Assembly: GCA_016190935.1 (NCBI GenBank)
Contig: JACPPP010000169.1
Span: 1 to 50,788, forward strand
Length of the DNA: 50,788 nucleotides
Source: Armatimonadota bacterium
GTDB lineage: Bacteria > Armatimonadota > UBA5829 > DTLH01
Direction: 5' to 3'
Part shown: one piece after another, positions 18,351 through 27,746 of the stretch
Numbering within the stretch: the stretch's first letter is position 1
How the letters are laid out: each line of letters opens with the position of its first letter
The notes under the pieces: model-generated
Databases searched by the model: none
The model's input: only the letters and a program-made list of their open reading frames with translations
What the model was told of the DNA's origin: nothing
Translations under genes and position numbers: made by a program

Positions 18351-21016
18351 CTCTGGAACTCCGAGTTACCCTGCAGTCTTGAGACCCGGTTCCGGCCTTT
18401 AGTCGCCAGCCGGTAAGTCTTCCCTCGTTGGGTGTCAAACTCGGTCACGCCATCCTTGTAGGAACTTTGAACCTCTCTGCCATTCTGCGTAACCACCAGC
18501 TCCCCTGCGGGATTAAATGATTTCACCCGGCATCGTTCACCCCACAGAGACTTGAGCGTTGCCTCGACGAGTCGCCTGTCTTTCCAACTCATGCCAACTT
18601 CAAACCCGCCCCTGCTTCGGAAGCCTCTGATCTGTCCATCGCCCAGTTCCTTGGGTAGCGCAGGAAGCAGGCGCAGCAGACCTCGACGGTCCTGGAAGAA
18701 CAGTTCACTGACGGCCCCTACTGCCGCGATGTTCGACTCGATCTGCCACAGCCTCTTCTCCTTGAAGAGCTCGTAACTCGGCGAGCCTGGGCGCCAGCCG
18801 CAGAGACTGGAAAAAAGGTTCTGCATAATATGGTCAGCGATGTAGAGGTTGATCTGCTTTATGGCCTCCTCCGGCTCGTAAAGCCGGGCGTGAAGCTGGG
18901 CATCCCAGACCATGGAGAACGCCATTCCGCTGTTCATCCCTGCGGCATGCCGCTTAGCCAGGGCTTTGCGCGCGCCCTCAAGGTATTCAGGTGTGTCCTC
19001 AAGCGTGATACGATCACCAGAACACAAGCCGATCAAATGGGAACGGTGCCTATGGCCTGGGTCTGCTTCCGGATACTCCTCCGTCCACTCAAGAAGCCGG
19101 CCGTCCGGGGCCAGCACCGGCATCGGCACCCTTTGGAGTATCTCAGACCAGACCTTGCGCTTGTCCGCGTCCACGTTCAGTGCCTTGCTAGAGGTTATGG
19201 CGTTCGAGAATACCTCATGTATAAGCTCCAGATCCCAGGTAGCCGCTGTAGCAAGCACATTGAAGCTTGCCCACCAGCGGCCCGAAAAGACTTTGGATTT
19301 GCGTCCGGCAATGGCCATCTCAGGAGAACAGCTCGGACAGGGAACCAACCGGCCTCCCTTCGTCTCTAACAGGTTATCCTCGTAGAATAAGGCAATCTCC
19401 TTGAGGAATGGATACATCTTGTTCTTCAGGAAATCAAGATCGTGAGTGTATTCCCAGTGGCGCCAGAGAAGCTGGGCTATCCAGGCTGCAGCGCCGGTTG
19501 CGAACATACAGTTGCCGTCTGGTCCGCCGATGTCTCTCAGCCCACAGACAATGTTGAAGAACACGCCCCGGCACCCGTAGCGGTCCATCGCGGCAATTCG
19601 CGCCTTAGGCATCATACTAATAACCCAGTCAGCAAGCGGCTCTTTCAGATCGGAGAGATTCACCATGCTGAGCGGCCAATAGGACATCTCAGCGTTCAGG
19701 TCGAAGTGAAGGTCACAATCCCAGGCAGGTCGGCGGTCCTGGTTCCAGATGCCCTGAAGCGTTATTGGACATTTCGGCGGCTCTCCAGCGGGCGCCGGCC
19801 GACCACTTGTGATTGCCAGGTAACGGCCGATGTTGAATAGTTGTTCGACCAAAAGCGCTGAGGCAGCCCCGGTCTTGTGAGCTTGTTCAACTAACTCATC
19901 GGTGGGAATCGGCTCCTGGGCTTTGCCCAGCGATAGCTCCGACCTGCGATAATACCGCTGATGATCCTTTATATGCTCCCTTCGCAGCCTCCCGTAGTCT
20001 GTTGGGGTAGCATTAAGCCTCCTGCGACACCATCCCGCAGGATCATCTCTTGACTCATCATCGGTCGCTATACTGAGCAGAAAGATTATCTCATCCGCCC
20101 CCTCAAAACGGTTTGAGACTCCCGCAGGTTCGGTTGAGCGAGGCTCACCCCAAGCGTGAAGTAGGAATGTGTTGGGCGGGTCCTTAGCTGGCATCTTGCC
20201 GGGCGGAGGCTGATAGATGCTGCGCCCTACACTGACCCTTCCCCCCTTGTTGATCACCCGAAGTACAGATGCGAATCTTATACCCTCCTCCAACCGCCCT
20301 TTCATAACAACTTCTCCAGGAGTCGCGCTCCCTGTCATCACACAGTCTGGATCGAGCAGTCGGGAGAGAGTGATCTCTCCTGTCAGCTTACCTCGCCTGT
20401 TTGCCCTCAGCCGTGTTACCAGCACCTGCGCAGACCAAGAAACAAATGACTCCCGATCGTACCTTACACCGTCCACAATGTAAGATGCATTCGCGATCCC
20501 GGTATCCAGGTCCAGGCTCCGATAGTAGTCAGTAATCTCGCTGTTTTCATTATGTGCCGGATAAATGCCTAGGTCACCTACTGGAACCATAGGGTTAATG
20601 CCGGCAGACTCAAGGTCGAGCTTTAATCCCTGGGCTGCCGCCTGGGTCAGGCATTTCATCAGCATCAAGTCTTGGGCCTCGTCCCATTTGTCCTCAGCAC
20701 AAAGCCGACGGAACTCAGGCATAAGAGATGCGGTGTTGTATTTGCGATAAGAGTAGTACTTTCGCCATAGACGGTCGTGGTTCAGCCCGATCCGCTCGCG
20801 CAGAGGGCCGCCAAGGACCATCCCGCCGATGCGCCCATTGCCGATGGGGTAACCCAAAACCCACTCACCTGCAGGCTTCCGGCTCCAAACCACGTGCCCA
20901 CTCAATGCCTTCTTGCGATCCGGCTGGACCCTGGCGGCGTCCGTCACGGAACATAGCGCCATGACCGACAAAGCCATTGCTGCTACGATTGCATGGAATG
21001 CTGGCTGTTTTCTCAT
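18338..21016 (-). CDS. GH95-family alpha-L-fucosidase-like protein
   Basis: WVLGYPIGNGRIGGMVLGGPLRERIGLNHDRLW; LQGIWNQDRRPAWDCDLHFDLNAEMSYWPLSMVNLSDL; HRHRSHLIGLCSG; LLRLLPALPKELGDGQIRGFRSRGGFEVGMSWKD. Confidence 0.85.
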   Translation of the reverse strand: MRKQPAFHAIVAAMALSVMALCSVTDAARVQPDRKKALSGHVVWSRKPAGEWVLGYPIGNGRIGGMVLGGPLRERIGLNHDRLWRKYYSYRKYNTASLMPEFRRLCAEDKWDEAQDLMLMKCLTQAAAQGLKLDLESAGINPMVPVGDLGIYPAHNENSEITDYYRSLDLDTGIANASYIVDGVRYDRESFVSWSAQVLVTRLRANRRGKLTGEITLSRLLDPDCVMTGSATPGEVVMKGRLEEGIRFASVLRVINKGGRVSVGRSIYQPPPGKMPAKDPPNTFLLHAWGEPRSTEPAGVSNRFEGADEIIFLLSIATDDESRDDPAGWCRRRLNATPTDYGRLRREHIKDHQRYYRRSELSLGKAQEPIPTDELVEQAHKTGAASALLVEQLFNIGRYLAITSGRPAPAGEPPKCPITLQGIWNQDRRPAWDCDLHFDLNAEMSYWPLSMVNLSDLKEPLADWVISMMPKARIAAMDRYGCRGVFFNIVCGLRDIGGPDGNCMFATGAAAWIAQLLWRHWEYTHDLDFLKNKMYPFLKEIALFYEDNLLETKGGRLVPCPSCSPEMAIAGRKSKVFSGRWWASFNVLATAATWDLELIHEVFSNAITSSKALNVDADKRKVWSEILQRVPMPVLAPDGRLLEWTEEYPEADPGHRHRSHLIGLCSGDRITLEDTPEYLEGARKALAKRHAAGMNSGMAFSMVWDAQLHARLYEPEEAIKQINLYIADHIMQNLFSSLCGWRPGSPSYELFKEKRLWQIESNIAAVGAVSELFFQDRRGLLRLLPALPKELGDGQIRGFRSRGGFEVGMSWKDRRLVEATLKSLWGERCRVKSFNPAGELVVTQNGREVQSSYKDGVTEFDTQRGKTYRLATKGRNRVSRLQGNSEFQRCEP

Positions 21017-21019
21017 CTT

Positions 21020-23236
21020 TTAATCCTCATTATCCCTGGCTGATGCCGCTTTGACTTGAGATTTGTCCCTTTCTGCAGACGCCTCACTTTTTCGGTTGTG
21101 TCTGACCCCAACCTGTCTCAGATCTACAGGCTCAAATCCCATTTTCAAGGCGGGAGATTCAGCCTTCAGCCGGTAGTTGTCGCGTTTCGGATCGACAAAC
21201 ATCGGGTCCGTCGTCAACGAGTGCCCATCATATCCTAGATTCTGCCACTGCCCAAACTCAGAATAATCTCCGTTCTTCCTGAAAAGAAGATTGTAGTCTG
21301 ACTCCGCAACCACTCTCTTTCTGCTTTCCGGGGTGCGGAAAATACCCGCATCAGAGTGGAACTTGATCGTAAAAGTATCTGCTCCGGCGTCGTTGTAGAT
21401 GATGTTCTTGAGGATGCGGTTCTCTGCAACATATTGATACACTCGCTCATCATCAAGGTGCGGAGGAACTCCGAAGGATATCTGATTCCAGCAGTTTACG
21501 AATATGTTATTCTCAACTGTGTTTCTTCTACCAGCGTTGGTCCAGAACCCGTATCCTGCCCGCGCCACGATATTCCCATACACTTTGCAGTTTGCGCTCA
21601 GGTCGTCAAGATAGATTGCGAAGGTCCAGTGATTGGGCGTGACGCACTTGTCCCCTTCCACACGACACCCAGGGACATCAGCTATAAGATTGTGCCGGAT
21701 GATATGGCCTGCCATCTCCGGTATGTCCGACAAGTCTATTACAACGCCCGTATAGGTGTCCACCCGGCAGACAATTGCTCCGACCTCGTTGCCTTCCAGA
21801 CCCGCCCGTCTGATTTCGTTGTATTCGATGACATATCGGCTGAAGGGGTTGGCGACGTGTATGGCCCCAGTAGGTATATCGTGAATGTAGTTATGAGCTA
21901 TGAGGTTATCACCTCCGAAAGATTTTTCACCAACATTCAGGTATCGAACAGTTATCGGGTGAGCGTACTTGTTGAAGGCCCCGCAGTGGTAAATGTGGTT
22001 GTCCACAATCTGGTTGGAACGTAGGCGACCGCCAGCGTCGATTGCCTCATTCCCCGCGTAGCTAAATTCGTTATGCTGAATTACGTTCCACGAACTCTCG
22101 CCGTCCTTGGTGCCGATGAGGCTTAACGCATTGTTTCCAACAGCATGGAAATGGTTATCGCGGATGGTAACATGCTCGACACCCTCCAGACGCATCGCAT
22201 CACCGCCTGATGTCTCCGTGAACGTTATCCCGGAGATGGTGAGCCATTTTGTTCCGCACACTGTCATCAGAGTGCCTAGAGCCGGAGCGATAACTTCTCC
22301 ACCGTCGCCTAAACCAGTGGGCGGCCAGAAGTATGCTTTCCCTTCCTCCCAGTCCAGGCACCATTCGCCCGGCTGGTCCAACTCCTCCAGAGCATTCTCC
22401 ACCCGGAACCGGTTTATCGACGTGAAACCTAAATGTTCGTGTTCGCCCATGGAGTATCTAGCGTGAACGATAAGATTGTCATAATCTATAGACTTGATCG
22501 CAATGATATCCGAGCCCCATCCTGCCCCAGCGCCGACATAGAAGTAGACCTCAGCCAAACTGGGCTTTGACAGGCGCTTCTTGAATAAGCCGGCTCCGTA
22601 TTTGAAAGCATCAGACCCCGCTGAGCCCCGCATGTACGCCCAGCCCCCATAAAGCGGGTTGTCGGGGTCGAAGTTGGGAGTGCGAGCCCGAATCTGCTCC
22701 TTTCCATTAAAAAAGAGTTGTCTGAACCTCCATTTGCCATCTTTTGCCGCAGGCAGGTCGGCCTCCAAAATCTTGCCCTGATAAGGCTTCCATCCGGTAA
22801 TCTTTCTTCCACCACTCAAAACAGGCTTCTCGCCTGAGTAAGCGGTCCAAACAATAGGAAGGTCCGGGGTACCGCTGTCTTGCTTGTCGAGAAGAAGAGG
22901 CTCCGCAAGGAAGTATTTGCCTCCTCGAACCACTATCTTGATCGGCTCCTTGGAATTCATTTGCGTCTGTCTTAGATCTCGCACTGCGTCCCGCGCCTGT
23001 GCCAGCGTAGCGAAGGGGCCATCCGTACTTGTCGCATTTGGAGCCGCAATCTTGCCTGACCATGTGTCACTGCCGTCTATGGAAACGTAGAAGGTGATGT
23101 CTTTCCCCTGTTTGGCTAACGCATGGGCTTCAGATGGAAACATGAGCAACGATGCAACCACAGAAACAGCGGTTAACGCATGGAATCTTTTCCTTTTCAA
23201 GGCCACGCATTGGCGGCCACATAACGTCCAACCCAT
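21020..23236 (-). CDS. Secreted right-handed parallel beta-helix protein, GH141-like
   Basis: ITFYVSIDGSDTWSGKIAAPNATSTDGPFATLAQARDAVRDLR...VVRGGKYFLAEPLLLDKQDSGTPDLPIVWTAYSGEKPVLSGGRKITGW; repeated NxI/IxxN beta-helix coils. Confidence 0.7.
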   Translation of the reverse strand: MGWTLCGRQCVALKRKRFHALTAVSVVASLLMFPSEAHALAKQGKDITFYVSIDGSDTWSGKIAAPNATSTDGPFATLAQARDAVRDLRQTQMNSKEPIKIVVRGGKYFLAEPLLLDKQDSGTPDLPIVWTAYSGEKPVLSGGRKITGWKPYQGKILEADLPAAKDGKWRFRQLFFNGKEQIRARTPNFDPDNPLYGGWAYMRGSAGSDAFKYGAGLFKKRLSKPSLAEVYFYVGAGAGWGSDIIAIKSIDYDNLIVHARYSMGEHEHLGFTSINRFRVENALEELDQPGEWCLDWEEGKAYFWPPTGLGDGGEVIAPALGTLMTVCGTKWLTISGITFTETSGGDAMRLEGVEHVTIRDNHFHAVGNNALSLIGTKDGESSWNVIQHNEFSYAGNEAIDAGGRLRSNQIVDNHIYHCGAFNKYAHPITVRYLNVGEKSFGGDNLIAHNYIHDIPTGAIHVANPFSRYVIEYNEIRRAGLEGNEVGAIVCRVDTYTGVVIDLSDIPEMAGHIIRHNLIADVPGCRVEGDKCVTPNHWTFAIYLDDLSANCKVYGNIVARAGYGFWTNAGRRNTVENNIFVNCWNQISFGVPPHLDDERVYQYVAENRILKNIIYNDAGADTFTIKFHSDAGIFRTPESRKRVVAESDYNLLFRKNGDYSEFGQWQNLGYDGHSLTTDPMFVDPKRDNYRLKAESPALKMGFEPVDLRQVGVRHNRKSEASAERDKSQVKAASARDNED

Positions 23237-23262
23237 AGAAATCCTCCTTCTAACAGGGAGCG

Positions 23263-23276
23263 AATGTTACAACATT
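23263..23276. promoter_or_regulatory. Operator-like near-palindrome upstream of the GH141-like gene
   Basis: AATGTTACAACATT; near-identical to AATGTTATAACATT at 42955. Confidence 0.4.
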
Positions 23277-24674
23277 CCGTCTGCGTGCCAGACTGTACTA
23301 TGTGCTTTAGAACCGGAATACTTTCCAGCCTGAATCATTCTGTACACCAGTCCTCCGGGCTTGATTGGGCCGCTTGGATCCTGGCCAAGCAAAGCGGCAG
23401 GTACCCCCCCATAAACCCATGTTCTGGTAGTAGTCTGTACCGTGGGACCGCTCTCCGGTGTCCTCTCTCCCGCTAAAGACATTTGCTCCATCCGAGGTGT
23501 AGCCCCACCTGCAGGAATATACGTCCAGGCATTCCTTGACCAGGTCAAGCCCGAACTCCTTCTGACCTTCATACATATAGGCGCTTCTGACTGAAATTGC
23601 GCGCGAAACGCAATCAAATTTCTTCAGAAGACATACAACGCAATTTCAGTCAGAAGGGCAGCGCGGCGAAGCCCGTAATCTTTGGTTCCGGCTCCGCCGG
23701 GTTGGGCTAAAGTCCAGAGCAGCAGACGCGCCACCGTCATCACGAGTCGGCCGCGGCAACTTCTGCTCAATTCGCTCCACTTCCTGCCATCAGCGCCAAG
23801 CTCCCCGCCGAATCTCGGTCTCTCGCCGCCGATTGCCCCCAGCACATAGCTCATCTTCCAGTCAACATCCGACACCAATGTGCCCGCCAGCTTCCTCTTC
23901 TCTATCTCCTTTCGCACTATCTTATGCTTGGGCATGTTGTGTAGCAGCCTTGCGTAGCCGGGGCGCGTTTGGATCCATGCGGCTCTTGTGCTCCTCAAAG
24001 TCGGGAAAGCTAAAAGCAACGGTGCCAGACTGGTTTGACAGTGTGGTGTCTTGGAGGTGTGCTTCAAAGACTGCTCCGGGAGTGTCCGAGACGCGTGTAT
24101 CACCAGGTATGAACGGAGACCAGGCTCTAAGTGCAACAGATACCGGGGCATCGGTCTGATACTGAATGTCCACAACTGGATAGTGTCCCCAGTAGTCGAT
24201 GGACTTAGCCATCTCCACGCGTTCCAGCATCAGGTTCGGCCCCAGCGGCGGAACCCAGTCCCTGGTCATCCCCAAGACGCTGCCACCACGGCCTCCATCG
24301 TATTGTTTCGTCTCGCCTGTGGTGAGCACCCAGGTCTTACCGCCTGTGCTGATGCCGAGTATAGGTAGGTTTATGGGGCCACGTCTTGGAACGTGACTGT
24401 TGAAGACTGTAGAGTAGCCGAGCAAGCCGCTTGTCTCCAGGTCGATACAACCTACATCGATTCCGCCAAGCGCGACTCCACAAATGACCTTGTCCTTGAG
24501 ACGATAGATCATCCCGCTGACCGGCCTGGAGAAACCGTCTGCTCGGAATTCCACCCACTCCTTCCCTGGCAGGTCTCTCGGGAAGAGTTCCTGCGGGGTT
24601 GCCTGGCCGCTCGACAGACATCCTGCTGACAGTAGCGCAGTCGCCACGACCAACTCGAAAGCCGATCTAACCAA
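23267..24674 (-). pseudogene. Decayed GH116-like gene with several frameshifts and a deleted centre
   Basis: The N-terminus (24674..23922) matches the paralogs, then continues in other frames in 24175..23624. The catalytic middle is absent and the C-terminus resumes at AYMYEGQKEFGLDL (23307..23617). Confidence 0.85.
23584..23656. repeat. 73 bp element with perfect 18 bp terminal inverted repeats at the deletion point of the GH116 pseudogene
   Basis: CTTCTGACTGAAATTGCG ... CGCAATTTCAGTCAGAAG. Confidence 0.9.
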
Positions 24675-24712
24675 CTTGAAACCTCCATCTAGTGTTCGGC
24701 GATTTACTGAAC

Positions 24713-27139
24713 CTATTTCCTTTGCGCGGCGTGCAGAATCCTGTCAACAAGCCCACCGGGCTTGACGGGCGCGCTCAAGTCTTTCCCCTCAATTGCCGCA
24801 GGTAAAGACCACAGCATCATACAGACGTAGTAGTCGGTAGCTACTCCCTCGCCATTGTTCACCCATCCTTTGGTCCTAACAGGCATGTCCCAGGCATACC
24901 CCTGGTCTAAGATTATATTCTTGAAGACCTCGTGGGCCAGATCCATCCCTGCATCCTGCTGTCCCTCATACATATAGAGCATAGACAGCATAAGCGCGAA
25001 TGGTATTACACAGCTATATTCCCCGTACCCTACCCCCTTTGCATAACCCCCGTCAGGAGTGGCAAAATCCATAACACCTCCAGTGCCAAGAGGCAGGTTG
25101 CACCTCTTCACCGTATCAAGCACAGTCTTCACCCTGTCCCTCTGGAATACCCCGGGCAGACTGTGGAAGTGCGTTATCCACTCCCCATCTAACTGGTAAG
25201 CAAACACTAGCTCACTCCTCTTTCCACTCTCCGGCTCCCAGAATAGCAGATAGTGGCTCCCGAGCCACGTCTTCGTCTCAAGAGACTTCTGCGCTGCCGC
25301 GATCCATTCATCACATTGCCTTGCGAACTTCTCATCTTCTGCCTTCTCAGCCATCCTCCTTGCTATCCGCAACTGCGCCATATGCACTCCCCCAACGTGC
25401 GGTACCATCCCCCACCAACCTGGATCCCGCGGCTCAAACCAGTGCGCCGACAGACCTTCCGTCTCGCGGTTTCCGGTCGGCATGCTGATGATCCGATCCC
25501 CAAGCTCATACTCGGGTCGTAGGTTAACGGTGAAGATGGCGTTATTCTTCACCGAATCATAGAACTCTCTGTTGAACTTCTCGTCACCCCAGCACATAGC
25601 ATACCGATCGACCATGGCTGTGTAGCAAGCGCCATTAAGAGTGGTCTGAACCCCCGTGTTCGAGTTTGCGAAGTCCCATCCACCGCCGAAATTCCAGGGA
25701 ACGTCATCATTTCTCGAGTAACCCTTGTAGCCCCGCAGCGTTGACAGGGCCAGGTCCCGGAACAGATAGACCAGAGCAATATTGCCACAGAAGCTGGCCG
25801 GGATGCACTCGATCTGTGGACAGTCACGAGGGCTTTCGTTCATCCCAAACAACCCATCCTTTGGACGCACCCACGCCGGCATTGGAGGCTTTGCCTGTGC
25901 CCACACTCCACATTCTGTGAACATATACAGGATGTTGACCAGGCTGTCTTTGAGCCAGACCGGCAGCTTTGTTTCCGAGTAAACCTCCTGTTGCCAGGCA
26001 ATAACCCGCTTCAGTAGCGACTTGTGATTCTTTGCCAGCATCTGCGCAGTTTGTGCCGCAGAGGGATAATGCCTGGCATACATATGGGTGTATATATGGG
26101 GCGAGAAGTTCAACCCGGTGGTAGACCAGTTATAACCTCCTCCCTTCCAGGTCGGAGCATACCAACTCAGGACGAACCTCACTACCTTCTCCTTGCCTGC
26201 ACCAAGTGAGAAGTCCACAGCAGCAGATGACCCTGCCTGGTTCAACTGGGCCTGAGGCAGGGATAGAGCTATCTTAGCCCAACCTGCTCCATCGGCCCCA
26301 AGCTCTCCGCCAACTCGAAGGTTCTCCTTGCCGATTACCCCCAGTGCATATGAGGCCAACTCTGTGGTTACCTCTACACCATTGAATCCACCTTTAACCT
26401 CTCGCCTGGAGAACTGGTCGGTCCCAGCTTCCTTCACTGTGGGACCGGGAAATGAGAAGGCTATGGTTCCCTGCTGAGGGGATCCGCTCGTGTTCCTCAG
26501 CCGCACCTCAAATACAGCCCCAGGTATCATAGAATCTACCACATCACCAGGCAGGAAAGGAGCCCAAGCACGCAGCCCCACACTCACTGGAGCATCGGTA
26601 TCGAACTCTACGTCGGCTATTGGATAGTGCCCAAAATAGTGGATCTCCTTGGCTGTCTGAACTCCTTCCAGCTTCAGGTCCATAATCAAGGGATTTACAA
26701 AGTCCGGATACAGACCCTTTGTGTAGATCGTGTTGCGAAGCTGGTAATCCCCCTTCTCCTGCTTCGGCTGCTTATCGCAGAGGACCCAGGTCTTGCCGCC
26801 CACCGAAAGACCCAGGATCGGAACGTTCAATGGGCCGCGCCGAGGGCTGTTGGTGTTGAACAGGCTACAGTAACCAAGCAGCCCGCTCGTCTCCAAGTCT
26901 ATGCACCCAGTATCGATCCCACCCAATGGCATCCCACAAGTGGTGGGCTTGGCCAGCCGATAGATAACCCCACAGGCGGGTTTGGAGAAACCTGCCGCGC
27001 CAAAACTGACGCACGTCCTGCCCGGTAGGTCGGTGGGGAACAACGTGTTGGGCTTTGCAGCGCACAAGCCCGCGCCGTGACCGATCAGAAACACCATTAT
27101 GGCCGACAATACCATGAAGCTCATCTTGCCCGTTTTCAT
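24713..27139 (-). CDS. Secreted GH116-like glycoside hydrolase, paralog 2
   Basis: GMPLGGIDTGCIDLETSGLLGYCSLFN; FGMNESPRDCPQIECIPASFCGNIALVYLF; SAHWFEPRDPGWWGMVPHVGG. Confidence 0.8.
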   Translation of the reverse strand: MKTGKMSFMVLSAIMVFLIGHGAGLCAAKPNTLFPTDLPGRTCVSFGAAGFSKPACGVIYRLAKPTTCGMPLGGIDTGCIDLETSGLLGYCSLFNTNSPRRGPLNVPILGLSVGGKTWVLCDKQPKQEKGDYQLRNTIYTKGLYPDFVNPLIMDLKLEGVQTAKEIHYFGHYPIADVEFDTDAPVSVGLRAWAPFLPGDVVDSMIPGAVFEVRLRNTSGSPQQGTIAFSFPGPTVKEAGTDQFSRREVKGGFNGVEVTTELASYALGVIGKENLRVGGELGADGAGWAKIALSLPQAQLNQAGSSAAVDFSLGAGKEKVVRFVLSWYAPTWKGGGYNWSTTGLNFSPHIYTHMYARHYPSAAQTAQMLAKNHKSLLKRVIAWQQEVYSETKLPVWLKDSLVNILYMFTECGVWAQAKPPMPAWVRPKDGLFGMNESPRDCPQIECIPASFCGNIALVYLFRDLALSTLRGYKGYSRNDDVPWNFGGGWDFANSNTGVQTTLNGACYTAMVDRYAMCWGDEKFNREFYDSVKNNAIFTVNLRPEYELGDRIISMPTGNRETEGLSAHWFEPRDPGWWGMVPHVGGVHMAQLRIARRMAEKAEDEKFARQCDEWIAAAQKSLETKTWLGSHYLLFWEPESGKRSELVFAYQLDGEWITHFHSLPGVFQRDRVKTVLDTVKRCNLPLGTGGVMDFATPDGGYAKGVGYGEYSCVIPFALMLSMLYMYEGQQDAGMDLAHEVFKNIILDQGYAWDMPVRTKGWVNNGEGVATDYYVCMMLWSLPAAIEGKDLSAPVKPGGLVDRILHAAQRK

Positions 27140-27184
27140 TCTTGCACTCCTTCTTTATGTTTCACATAAGACTTGTGTTGGGAA

Positions 27185-27241
27185 TTAGTCCGCACATTTG
27201 ATCAGGTAAGTCTCGCCGCGCTTCACCGGAAGCCTGATCAC
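27185..27241 (-). pseudogene. C-terminal remnant of a glycoside hydrolase
   Basis: Minus strand encodes VIRLPVKRGETYLIKCAD*, resembling the tail of the nearby GH95 (FDTQRGKTYRLATKG); no upstream part of the gene remains. Confidence 0.45.
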
Positions 27242-27720
27242 CTAGCGTGAACGATAAGATTGTCATAATCTGTAGACAGGTCGGCCGCCAGAATCTTGCC
27301 CTGATAAGGCTTCCATCCGGTGATCTTTTTCCCACCGCTCAAAACAGGCTTCTCGCCCGAGTAAGCGGTCCAGATAATAGGAAAACCTTCGCTGCCGCTG
27401 TCTCGCTTATCGAGAAGAAGAGGCTCCGCAAGGAAGTATTTGCCTCCTCGAACCACTATCTTGACCGGCTCCTTGGAATTCATTTGCGTCTGTCTTAGAG
27501 CTCGCACTGCGTCCCGCGCCTGTGCCGGCGTGGCGAATGGGCCGTCCGTCTTTGTCGCATTTGGAGCCGCAATCTTGCCTGACCATGTGTCACTGCCGTC
27601 TATGGAAACGTAGAAGGTGATGTCTTTCCCCTGTTTGGCTAACACTTGGGCTTGAGATGTCGCAACAATGGAAAGTATCACTATCCATTTGCTCAGCAAC
27701 TGCACTTTCGGTTTTGCCAT
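27238..27720 (-). pseudogene. Truncated, internally deleted copy of the GH141-like beta-helix gene
   Basis: Near-identical to residues ~40-160 of 21020..23236, then jumps from KILAADLS directly to TDYDNLIVHAR and stops. Confidence 0.85.
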
Positions 27721-27746
27721 AGTCCTCCGGGCCTTTCTATCAAGAG

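Noticed and set aside
17511-18416. Plus-strand 301 aa ORF opposite the GH127-like gene
   Set aside because: Antisense frame with low-complexity composition and no motif; the minus-strand protein has a signal peptide and catalytic-domain features.
23624-24175. Independent 183 aa protein
   Set aside because: It is a frameshifted continuation of the GH116-like pseudogene; matching paralog segments are found in sequence order.
27238-27720. Small functional secreted protein
   Set aside because: Better explained as a truncated, internally deleted copy of the GH141-like gene.
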